NCBI GenBank assembly: GCA_016234975.1
Contig: JACRND010000082.1
Location: 1 to 7,159, forward strand
Direction of reading: 5' to 3'
DNA: 7,159 bases
Source: Nitrosarchaeum sp.
GTDB lineage: Archaea; Thermoproteota; Nitrososphaeria; Nitrososphaerales; Nitrosopumilaceae
Under the pieces are notes generated by a model. That model searched no databases. It had not been told where the DNA came from and was given only the letters and a program-made list of their open reading frames with translations. Position 1 is the stretch's first letter, and each line of letters begins with the position of its first letter. Below, piece after piece: positions 1-6,167 of this stretch. The translations under genes and the position numbers were made by a program.

Positions 1-1354
1 AAAATGAATCTGTAATTGATTTTAATTCCAAAGAAATCTTTTCAATCTCTTTTCTTTTTGTATCTACTAAATCATGATGATGACTTGCAGTAATCTCTTG
101 CTTGCAAGTGGGACACGCATTTCCTAAATTAGAAAACTCTGCAATCTCTTTTTCCAAAGACTGTATCAAAGTCTGCTTTTGAATCTTCTGGTCATTTACC
201 TTTTCTAGTTTCTCTTCTAATTCTTCGGAGAATCTCTTTAGTGACTTTTTCTCATTTTCCAAATCTCTTAAAATATTTTCAAGTGAATATTTGTCTGAAT
301 TTATCTTCTCCCCCAGTGCCTCTTTTATCTTTGAAATGTCATTTTGAATATTCTCTTTTTCTGATTTTACTTTGATCAACTCATTGTTGATTCCCTGGTA
401 TTTTTTTATCTCAATTACTATCTCTGGCAGACTTTTTGTTGTATCTGGTTTTTTTATCTCTAATAACTGGCTTAATTTCTCATTGTTTTGAGTTAATTCT
501 ATTTCTGATTCTGCAAACTCTTGCTCTATTTTTTCTATTTGTGATTTCAAGTAATCTATTTTTTCCTTAACGTTCTCTTTTTTTGATTCCAGTTTTGTTT
601 TCTTGTTGTTTTTTATCTGTAATTCTTTTAATTCAAAACTTTTGATATTCTCTATTTTTTCAAATTCCTTTTTCTTTTCTTGTAATTTTGCAATATCTGA
701 ATTCACTTTGGCAATTAATTTCTCAGATTCATCAATCTGTGATTCCAATTCAGAAATATTGACAAATTTTTGCTGCAGTACTGCCATGGATAAGCGAATC
801 TCATTTGTTATCTCCCTGGCATTTGCCTGCGCAATGCTGTAATCCTCAATTCCAAATGCCTTTCTGATTGTCTCAAGGCGCTTTTTGGAATCTGCAAGTA
901 CCTCCTTCATGGCTTCCTGGGGCGTAAATATGGCATATCGAAATATTCTGCTCTCAGCCGTAGGCTCTGCAGGCTCGTTAAACTTGAGAATCTGCAATAC
1001 TCGCTGCTTTAACTCAGACGGTGATAACGGCTCTGTGACATCGCCTGTTTTTATCCAGGAATTTTTTGGATCCTGGCTGACCCCGCCGCTTTTTCTTTTC
1101 AGAGTACGTTTTATCTCGTACTTTTCTCCATCCACTGAAAATTCTAATATGACATGACCTGATTCTGATTTTTTTGCCAACAACGACTCTGCTTTCTGAG
1201 ACCCAAGACCAAACAGTGCAAATTCAATTGCCATTAGTATGGTTGATTTTCCAGAACCAATGTCTCCTTCAAACAAAGAAATTCCACGAGGAAATTCAAT
1301 CTCCTCATGTGCATAACTGCGAATGTTTTCAATTATTATGGAATTAAGAAGCAT
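1..1354 (-). CDS. rad50: DNA double-strand break repair ATPase Rad50, N-terminal half (3' end outside window)
   Basis: SMC-like ATPase that, with Mre11, senses, tethers and processes DNA ends. The reading frame is open from an ATG at 1354 to the window edge (451 codons), so the second coiled coil and the C-terminal ATPase half are missing here. It begins MLLNSIIIENIRSYAHEEIEF, typical of Rad50. Walker A is GDIGSGKST (residues 30-38) and the Q-loop glutamine is probably Q146 in FTPQE. From about residue 190 the protein is a Lys/Glu-rich heptad coiled coil. The zinc hook is C414-P-T-C417 (bases 104-115), which dimerises Rad50 through a shared metal; hook position suggests a full length near 850-900 residues. 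The start is firm: an in-frame TAG lies three codons upstream. It overlaps the end of mre11 by 11 bp, implying translational coupling. No strong Shine-Dalgarno is visible. The head-encoding part is visibly richer in G+C than the coiled-coil part. Confidence 0.97.
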   Translation of the reverse strand, partial: MLLNSIIIENIRSYAHEEIEFPRGISLFEGDIGSGKSTILMAIEFALFGLGSQKAESLLAKKSESGHVILEFSVDGEKYEIKRTLKRKSGGVSQDPKNSWIKTGDVTEPLSPSELKQRVLQILKFNEPAEPTAESRIFRYAIFTPQEAMKEVLADSKKRLETIRKAFGIEDYSIAQANAREITNEIRLSMAVLQQKFVNISELESQIDESEKLIAKVNSDIAKLQEKKKEFEKIENIKSFELKELQIKNNKKTKLESKKENVKEKIDYLKSQIEKIEQEFAESEIELTQNNEKLSQLLEIKKPDTTKSLPEIVIEIKKYQGINNELIKVKSEKENIQNDISKIKEALGEKINSDKYSLENILRDLENEKKSLKRFSEELEEKLEKVNDQKIQKQTLIQSLEKEIAEFSNLGNACPTCKQEITASHHHDLVDTKRKEIEKISLELKSITDSF

Positions 1355-2600
1355 CTGTATCTATTCCCAATACGCCAAAAGCATTTTCTTTAATTCTTGC
1401 ATTATAGTCTGCAGTCTTTTCATTTTCTAATTTTTGCTGTATCAATCCTGCAAGCAACTTTTTTGCCAGTTGCACACCAGATTCACCAAGAAGATTTTTT
1501 TGCTCAAATCTTAACTGCCCAATGTTTTCAGTAAACACATTATTTTCAATCTCTTCTTTATTTGCCCCCTTTGCCTCTGTGATACAATACTCTTTTGATG
1601 TCAGTTGATTTTTGTTAATGTTTACAACCAGTGCACCTTTCTGATTTAGCTCATCTCTGATTGCAGAAATGTCTACATCTGCAGTCTTTCCTTTGGTCAT
1701 CTCTCCTTGTACTTTTATTATTACTACTTGTTGCGCAGGATCAATCTCTCTTATCTTATCTTGCAGTTCCTTGTTGACAGATTCTGCCATTCTGTTTTCT
1801 GCATTTACCTCAATTATTTTGTAATGTGTATTTTGTATCTCTACAAATTCAACATTTTTTATTTTATCTTCAAATTCCACCAAAACAAAACCACGCTTTT
1901 GCCCTTTTGCATTATCTTCCAAATCACTGTGATATCCGGCAAACAATGCTCCAGGATATACAATTCTGGGATACCCGTCAAAATTCTGAGAGTTGAATTT
2001 GTGCATGTGACCCCCCGCGTAATAATCAAAGTTTCTTGGAAGCAGAGATAATGGCATATTCTCACCATCCATGCCTGACTCTGTCTTCATTTCACTAATT
2101 CCGCCATGAAACAAAAATATCTTAAAGCCAGATTCTGCCTCCAAAGACTCTCTGTCCAGTTTTTCATAATACTCGCGGTCTTTGCCTACCTTGAGTCCTG
2201 ACAAGCCTGCAATCTTGACGCCAGTCTTTTCATCTACCAAAAAATCCAACTTGATTCTACCATCATCCAAGCTTGTCGCCTTTGTTACTTTGGTGATGTA
2301 ACCTACTTCAGCCAGTAAATCAATTACTGAATTTGAAACAGGTGAGAAATCATGACTACCATAAACAACATACACTGGAATACTTGCATCATAAATTTGT
2401 CTAAACTTGGCAAATGCAAATTTTTGCACTCGCATCTCTGGAATATTTACATGAAACAAATCCCCTGGAATTAAAATAAAATCTACTTTGCAAGATATGC
2501 ATTGATCCATTGCTCTCTCAAAAACTTCTTGCTCTATTTTCTGTAATGCTTCATGTTTTTGAAACCCCAGGTGTATGTCTGACAAATGCGCAAATCTCAA
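1344..2600 (-). CDS. mre11: DNA repair nuclease Mre11 (TTG start)
   Basis: Metallophosphoesterase-fold nuclease, 418 residues, partner of Rad50 at DNA breaks; family activities are Mn-dependent 3'-5' exonuclease and endonuclease. Motifs in order: SDIHLG (D8, H10), PGDLFH (D47), YGSHD (S82, H83, D84), FHGG (H165) and GGHMH (H198, H200), covering the expected two-metal site. The usual GNHD asparagine, a metal ligand in characterised Mre11, is a serine here. The tail after about residue 340 is charged and helical and probably binds the Rad50 coiled-coil base. The length fits archaeal Mre11. The start is TTG at 2600: the codon before it is the herA stop, and the first internal Met is M31, which would lose D8 and H10. 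An AGGTG motif six bases upstream supports TTG. It lies directly after herA and overlaps rad50. Confidence 0.96.
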   Translation of the reverse strand: MRFAHLSDIHLGFQKHEALQKIEQEVFERAMDQCISCKVDFILIPGDLFHVNIPEMRVQKFAFAKFRQIYDASIPVYVVYGSHDFSPVSNSVIDLLAEVGYITKVTKATSLDDGRIKLDFLVDEKTGVKIAGLSGLKVGKDREYYEKLDRESLEAESGFKIFLFHGGISEMKTESGMDGENMPLSLLPRNFDYYAGGHMHKFNSQNFDGYPRIVYPGALFAGYHSDLEDNAKGQKRGFVLVEFEDKIKNVEFVEIQNTHYKIIEVNAENRMAESVNKELQDKIREIDPAQQVVIIKVQGEMTKGKTADVDISAIRDELNQKGALVVNINKNQLTSKEYCITEAKGANKEEIENNVFTENIGQLRFEQKNLLGESGVQLAKKLLAGLIQQKLENEKTADYNARIKENAFGVLGIDTDAS

Positions 2601-4160
2601 TTAAAACACCTTTGTTTTTCCAGACTGTGTTAACACACCTTTCTCTCTTACAATATCTTCAAACAATGGAATCTTGATTGGCATTGCAAATGGCACAAAG
2701 ATACTAGTAATGATTGCCTCCCCTTTGTCAAGACTGGCAATGTTCTTGTCATCCTCTGATAAGTCCTGAGATGCTGATGATATGATTGCCTCTCTTTCCT
2801 GTTTCATCTCGTTTCCTAAAATAATTTTAGTATTCATGTTTGCCAAGATACTGCGAGGAATCACACTACTTAGTTGTGTAATTGCAGTCAATCCGACTTT
2901 GAACTTGCGTCCTTCTTTGGCTATAGTGGAATAGATGTTGTCATTTTTTGTAGTCAACACATCCACTCCAATTACACGGGGAGCTTCCTCAATTACTACC
3001 GTAGCCACTGGCTTTCTTGTTAGTTCACCTGTTGCCTTGTATGCTTTGTATTTTTCAAATAATTTGGAAGCTATGATATTTCCAACAATTAATTCTGCTT
3101 CATCACCTAATCGAGATGTATCTAGTACGACAACTTTGCCCTGTTCGATATCTTTTACAATATCATCCACTGTGGTAAATCCCTTGGTTGCAGAATCAAA
3201 TACCTCATGCTTTGATACCAAATGCCCTTCTTCATCCTTGACAAGACCCAAAATTAGGCGTAATTTACGCTGAATCACACCCATAGTAGCCGCTGCAATT
3301 CTGTCTTCTGCAGCTTCAGGCGATGTCAGCATTAGTGTAGTAAGCCAAGTGTCTCGCTGCTTCCAAAAGTAACTACGAATTGCCTGAAACTGGGCATCTG
3401 AAAAATCTACAATTCCTTCAAAGTGTTCCGGTCTAATTGATTGCAAATTAATTGTCAGTCTGTTTGCCCCTGCTGGTGGATTTGATGGAGTATAGTACAC
3501 CAAATTCTCTCGAGCTCTTGTATGGTCCTTTAATCCCACTCCCTGTCGTCCAAAATATTCATCATGTGCATCAAGCACCAGTGCACCTACTTTGTTTGAA
3601 TCAAGCACATGCCACAAAATAGTCTTTACCAAATTTGATTTTCCTCTGCCAGTAGTTGCTGGAATCAGTACATGGTGTGAAAACACATCTTCTGATGGCA
3701 GCCAAACTTCTGCCTCTTTGATTACTTTGCTTCCACTTCTGATATATCCGACAAAGATTGAATCTTTTTCTTTGTGCAAAAATTTCAGATCATCTTTTGT
3801 TATTAATCTTAATTTGTTAAAAAACGAAGGCAGTGACTTTGGAATCTTTACCTCTCCTTTTTCTTTATACACTCTAGCCAACGGTTTGATTCGAGCCAAA
3901 ACATAATTTACGAACTCTGGCTCAAAGAACTGTGCATCCACTATTCCCTGCTCCAAGTTAACTCCTGACATCATCTGCTGCATCTTATCTTGGATTTGAG
4001 AGCCATACTCTAGTGCAAAAACCTGCAAGATCAAATATGAGCCATTCTCTTCTGATACCATCAGATCACCAATCTCCAAGTTGCTTCCAGATTTTTGGCG
4101 AATTATTATATCTCCAAATTTTCCGCCAACTACTTGTCCCACAACTGAAATCTCTTCCAT
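2601..4160 (-). CDS. herA: HerA bipolar DNA translocase/helicase
   Basis: Hexameric FtsK/HerA-superfamily ATPase, 519 residues, that pumps DNA into the NurA nuclease dimer during 5' end resection. Residues about 1-80 form the N-terminal HAS-barrel that docks NurA ([16 protein letters not shown] start). Walker A is TTGRGKS (169-175). [11 protein letters not shown] (195-205) is the conserved HerA acidic motif after strand 2. Walker B is TVVIEEAP (387-394) with E391/E392. The EGRKF segment (416-420) carries the likely arginine finger R418, and TAITQLS (425-431) carries the sensor glutamine Q429. The C-terminal segment (about 487-519) matches the tail that closes over the neighbouring subunit in characterised HerA. 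The length is normal for the family. The ATG overlaps the nurA stop by one base (TAATG) and the TAA abuts the mre11 TTG. Confidence 0.96.
   Translation of the reverse strand: MEEISVVGQVVGGKFGDIIIRQKSGSNLEIGDLMVSEENGSYLILQVFALEYGSQIQDKMQQMMSGVNLEQGIVDAQFFEPEFVNYVLARIKPLARVYKEKGEVKIPKSLPSFFNKLRLITKDDLKFLHKEKDSIFVGYIRSGSKVIKEAEVWLPSEDVFSHHVLIPATTGRGKSNLVKTILWHVLDSNKVGALVLDAHDEYFGRQGVGLKDHTRARENLVYYTPSNPPAGANRLTINLQSIRPEHFEGIVDFSDAQFQAIRSYFWKQRDTWLTTLMLTSPEAAEDRIAAATMGVIQRKLRLILGLVKDEEGHLVSKHEVFDSATKGFTTVDDIVKDIEQGKVVVLDTSRLGDEAELIVGNIIASKLFEKYKAYKATGELTRKPVATVVIEEAPRVIGVDVLTTKNDNIYSTIAKEGRKFKVGLTAITQLSSVIPRSILANMNTKIILGNEMKQEREAIISSASQDLSEDDKNIASLDKGEAIITSIFVPFAMPIKIPLFEDIVREKGVLTQSGKTKVF
2607..2611 (-). 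promoter_or_regulatory. Shine-Dalgarno for mre11, inside the herA 3' end
   Basis: The minus strand reads AAAGGTG, then TTTTAA, then TTG. AGGTG matches the anti-SD complement GGAGGTGATC and sits six bases before TTG. It lies within the last codons of herA, so ribosomes finishing herA are placed at the mre11 start. This site decides the non-ATG start. Confidence 0.65.
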
Positions 4161-5257
4161 TAGCTTGTCACTCCATTTAGCACATCATGTGCTCCTAAAC
4201 TAGCGCCATACTTTTGCAATTTTTTCCACTCTGGATGTCTGAGCTGCTCTGCAAGTATGAATCCTTTGTACATGTTTAATTCATCCATTCTTACTTGGGC
4301 AAATCTGTCTGCATCAATTGCCCCATATGGATAACCAATCATGGCAACATCCTGGGAGTTTTCAGCCAGGCTCTCAAGCACAGAATTGAGCTCCTCTGGG
4401 CTCATCTTGGCAAACTGTTCCCGCAGTATCTCAAATCTAAAGACAAATCTTGATTTTGGATGAAACTTTACTACCATCATAAATCCTCTGTCATCTGCAG
4501 ATACCTCTTCTGCGACTTTGACATACCATTTTCCAAATGTGACATCCTCTGCAATCTCTGATATTCTTGCCAACAATGGGTCACCAGATTCTGTAATTAA
4601 TCGACTGGTCTTTGCCAATCCGCAAACAATTATTCCCTTTCTTTGCGCCAATTCGTATAGCCTGGCAGAATACTTTATCTCATTTTTAAAACCTGTCTGC
4701 AAAGAGCCATCCATAACTATGACATCGCCGCTATCCAACTCATTTTCAACTACATGAATTGCCAACTGCCATTCTGCAAATCTTCTCCCAAGTGAATTCA
4801 ATCTAGCACCCTGCAAAATTGAAGTGCTCTCAGTCTTTGATGTTAGATCATTCTCAGATGGAAGATACTTTTTGTCTTCCAAACTATGTGGGAATAATCT
4901 TGTATCATAACTTACTTTCTTTTTTTTTTTTTTTTTGTGAATCTTTGATAGTACATATGAGAAAAATTGCACTCGCGGATTTGCTTTTGGTTTTACTCTC
5001 TTTTTGCCCTGGAATAATGAAAAGTACACCCGATTAATTGTGATCAAAAAGTTTGGCGACTCTTCTAATGGTGCATCTCCACCATCAACAAAGGCAATCT
5101 TTCTGTGTGTAGTGATCGGTTTTATCTCCTGAAATTCTGAAGGTGCAATGAGAAACTGCTTTCCAGTCCCATTGTTTAGTATTACGTCAGAGTGCTCTTT
5201 TTGTGACAGATGAGCTCCCAATTCTTCGATTAAATTTTTTACTGGATCGTCATTCAT
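4160..5257 (-). CDS. nurA: NurA 5'-3' nuclease
   Basis: RNase H-like dimeric nuclease, 365 residues, that degrades the 5' strand of DNA ends while HerA feeds DNA through it. Family landmarks seen: KIAFVDGG (53-60) with the metal-binding D58; the helix [17 protein letters not shown] (158-174); VIVMDGSLQ (179-187) with D183; [17 protein letters not shown] (307-323); and a C-terminal GAHDVLN (355-361) with H357. Assignment of catalytic residues is by analogy with studied archaeal NurA. Residues 108-114 are seven consecutive lysines encoded mostly by a 17-A run; this sits between the two acidic motifs. The same frame carries motifs on both sides of the run, so the gene is intact as read. It is the first gene of the operon, whereas in Sulfolobus nurA is last as I recall. 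ATG at 5257 is the first sensible start; the preceding GTGG is a weak SD. Confidence 0.93.
   Translation of the reverse strand: MNDDPVKNLIEELGAHLSQKEHSDVILNNGTGKQFLIAPSEFQEIKPITTHRKIAFVDGGDAPLEESPNFLITINRVYFSLFQGKKRVKPKANPRVQFFSYVLSKIHKKKKKKKVSYDTRLFPHSLEDKKYLPSENDLTSKTESTSILQGARLNSLGRRFAEWQLAIHVVENELDSGDVIVMDGSLQTGFKNEIKYSARLYELAQRKGIIVCGLAKTSRLITESGDPLLARISEIAEDVTFGKWYVKVAEEVSADDRGFMMVVKFHPKSRFVFRFEILREQFAKMSPEELNSVLESLAENSQDVAMIGYPYGAIDADRFAQVRMDELNMYKGFILAEQLRHPEWKKLQKYGASLGAHDVLNGVTS
4168..4174 (-). promoter_or_regulatory. Shine-Dalgarno for herA, inside the nurA 3' end
   Basis: The minus strand reads GGAGTGA, then seven bases, then ATG of herA. It is close to GGAGGTGA and lies in the last codons of nurA. 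With the TAATG junction it argues for translational coupling of NurA and HerA, which act as one complex. Confidence 0.6.
4920..4936. repeat. 17-base A/T homopolymer within nurA
   Basis: An uninterrupted run of 17 T on the plus strand, which is 17 A in the nurA message. It encodes AAA five times, then AAG with the following G. No other tract in the window approaches this length. Such runs change length easily by polymerase slippage, at replication, transcription or sequencing. Confidence 0.97.
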
Positions 5258-5373
5258 GCTTTTTTTCCACTTGTCTTGTTATGAAAGTTGTCTAGACTAA
5301 TAATCTGACTATTGGTTATCTGTTTTTTGACTTTCATGAATCAAGTTAAATCAAATAGTATTAAGAAACAAGA

Positions 5374-5400
5374 GTATAGTATGCATACTGTACATACAGT
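5374..5400. promoter_or_regulatory. Two overlapping palindromes, possible operator for the nurA operon
   Basis: AGTATGCATACT (5378-5389) is a perfect 12-base palindrome, extended to 20 bases (5374-5393) with one mismatched pair. It overlaps ACTGTACATACAGT (5387-5400), an inverted repeat of six bases with a two-base centre. The cluster is about 120 bp upstream of the nurA start. This is what a dimeric regulator site can look like; that role is inference and no regulator is encoded here. Confidence 0.4.
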
Positions 5401-5436
5401 TTGAGCCTAAATTTTGCAGAGTAATCTTGTAATCAC

Positions 5437-5472
5437 AAAAAGAGGTTTACTGGTTAAACTAGAACAAACCAG
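5437..5472 (-). terminator. Hairpin plus U-run behind the 98-residue gene
   Basis: CTGGTT (5450-5455) pairs with AACCAG (5467-5472) around an 11-base loop, with a few further A-T and G-T pairs outside a mismatch. Read on the minus strand, the stem is followed eight bases later by five U (5441-5437). It lies 36 bases past the TAA of the 98-residue gene. Archaeal termination needs mainly the U-run, so the hairpin may be incidental. Confidence 0.4.
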
Positions 5473-5508
5473 AAAGTAAAAGGCGTTTTCAGATATCTTC
5501 GTTTAAGG

Positions 5509-5805
5509 TTATCGTCCTTTTCGACTAAATCCAGGTGCAATTTTAAAGTTGGATGCAGAAGATGTTTGAAATTTTTTACCTGATTTTTCCTTTTTTGATT
5601 CAGTGTTTGTGCCCTCTTCAATTTTGAAAATCTTTTCTACATGTGGTTTGACTTTGTCATCAGTGTAAATGATGTTTGTCGGAGAAGTTTTTCTCTCTGT
5701 TTTTTTCTTTTTTGATTTTTCAGTATCTGCCGGGTTTTTCTGTGTCCATTTGATGTTGCCTGACAAAGACTGTTCAAGCATGTAATCTCCTAATGATTTT
5801 CTCAT
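5509..5805 (-). CDS. Lysine-rich small protein of unknown function (98 residues)
   Basis: I do not recognise a family. The protein has a short ordered-looking N terminus (MRKSLGDYMLEQSLSG), a lysine cluster at 30-39 (KSKKKKTERK), a middle segment with possible beta/helix character (NIIYTDDKVKPHVEKIFKIEE, 44-64), a second lysine patch (71-78), and a conserved-looking tail ending in APGFSRKGR. It has about 24 Lys/Arg against 12 Asp/Glu, so it is strongly basic and largely disordered; nucleic-acid binding is possible but unproven. There is no Cys, signal peptide or membrane segment. The start is well fixed: an in-frame TAA lies four codons upstream, and GGAAGAG just before the ATG could serve as SD. 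It has its own intergenic regions on both sides, so it is probably monocistronic and separate from the repair operon. Confidence 0.75.
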   Translation of the reverse strand: MRKSLGDYMLEQSLSGNIKWTQKNPADTEKSKKKKTERKTSPTNIIYTDDKVKPHVEKIFKIEEGTNTESKKEKSGKKFQTSSASNFKIAPGFSRKGR

Positions 5806-5858
5806 ACTCTTCCATTATTACTATGAACATAAGCGTATGGATCTATCTCCAATCTTGA

Positions 5859-5875
5859 AGATAAAATAAATACAT
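5859..5875. promoter_or_regulatory. Divergent promoter; TATA box of the DUF1059 gene
   Basis: The AT-rich block AAATAAATA (5864-5872) is centred about 26 bases before the ATG at 5894, the spacing expected when transcription starts at the first base of the start codon (leaderless). The purine-rich GAAG before it could act as BRE. Read on the minus strand the block is TATTTATTTTAT and could also serve the 98-residue gene with a leader of about 35-40 bases. Only 88 bp separate the two divergent starts. Confidence 0.55.
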
Positions 5876-5893
5876 CATAAACTAGTTTTTAGC

Positions 5894-6073
5894 ATGACAA
5901 AAAGTATTAGCTGCTCAGATGCAGGCAAAGACTGTTCCTGGTCTGCAACTGCAAAGACTGTGGATGACTTGATGGTTCAGGTAATGACTCATGTCAAAAA
6001 TCACCATAAAGAAATAGAATTGAATACTGAAAATATCTCAAAAATAAAATCACTAATCAAAGAAATCAAATAA
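5894..6073 (+). CDS. DUF1059-type small protein (59 residues)
   Basis: A complete small gene, ATG to TAA. The sequence MTKSISCSDAGKDCSWSA is followed by KTVDDLMVQVMTHVKNHH and a Lys/Glu-rich helix. This matches the DUF1059 pattern: a Cys in the first strand, G-x-D-C about seven residues on, a 'T-xx-DLM' helix start, then H-xxx-H. Here the residues are C7, C14, H33 and H37 (with H38), which could form a small metal site or redox pair; the function of the family is unknown to me. It is cytoplasmic, with no signal peptide or membrane span. A TATA box 26 bases upstream and no SD point to a leaderless message. It diverges from the 98-residue gene and converges on the secreted-protein gene. It is easily missed because of its size. 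Confidence 0.85.
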   Translation: MTKSISCSDAGKDCSWSATAKTVDDLMVQVMTHVKNHHKEIELNTENISKIKSLIKEIK

Positions 6074-6078
6074 TAATT

Positions 6079-6167
6079 AAAAAACTTGGATTCTAAATCA
6101 CTTACCGCATACAAAGATATCTTCCATCATAATCTCTATCCAATCTTTCCTTTCAAAATTATTTTTT
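6079..6167. terminator. U-runs at the convergent gene ends
   Basis: On the minus strand, six U (6084-6079) lie about 50 bases past the stop of the secreted-protein gene. On the plus strand, ATTTTTT (6161-6167) lies about 90 bases past the stop of the DUF1059 gene, inside the opposing coding end. Both are plausible archaeal oligo-U terminators; there is no strong hairpin at either. Confidence 0.35.

Larger units (their letters stand above)
5258..5508. other. Non-coding region upstream of nurA, downstream of the 98-residue gene
   Basis: No credible coding frame is seen; a 22-codon plus-strand frame at 5336-5404 has no support. The region must hold the promoter of the nurA-herA-mre11-rad50 operon, but no clear TATA box stands out. 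Weak candidates on the minus strand are ATTATTAG near 5296-5306, about 45 bases before the nurA ATG, and TTTGATTTAA near 5346-5355. It also contains palindromes at 5374-5400, a GTCTAGAC palindrome at 5290-5297, a GACTA direct repeat at 12-base spacing (5295 and 5307), and a terminator-like hairpin at 5450-5472. No tRNA or C/D-box RNA was recognised. Confidence 0.7.

Noticed and set aside
603..1157. Plus-strand open frames of 79 and 90 codons
   Set aside because: They lie antisense to rad50, whose frame carries Walker A, Q-loop and coiled coil; their products are low-complexity Phe/Ser-rich sequences.
1707..2068. Open frames on both strands inside mre11
   Set aside because: The Mre11 frame here contains the H165, H198 and H200 motif residues; the alternatives resemble no protein and have no start signals.
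2935..3906. Plus-strand open frames of 112 and 104 codons
   Set aside because: Antisense to the HerA ATPase core motifs; no RBS or promoter.
4920..4936. T17 on the plus strand as a transcription terminator
   Set aside because: No plus-strand gene reads into it, and it is in-frame coding sequence of nurA on the other strand.
4518..5037. Plus-strand open frames of 79 and 72 codons
   Set aside because: Antisense to nurA; one contains a poly-Phe stretch that is only the reverse of the A17 run.
5336..5404. 22-codon plus-strand frame beginning MNQVKS
   Set aside because: Too short, no SD or well-placed TATA box, and it overlaps the palindrome cluster, which explains its sequence better.
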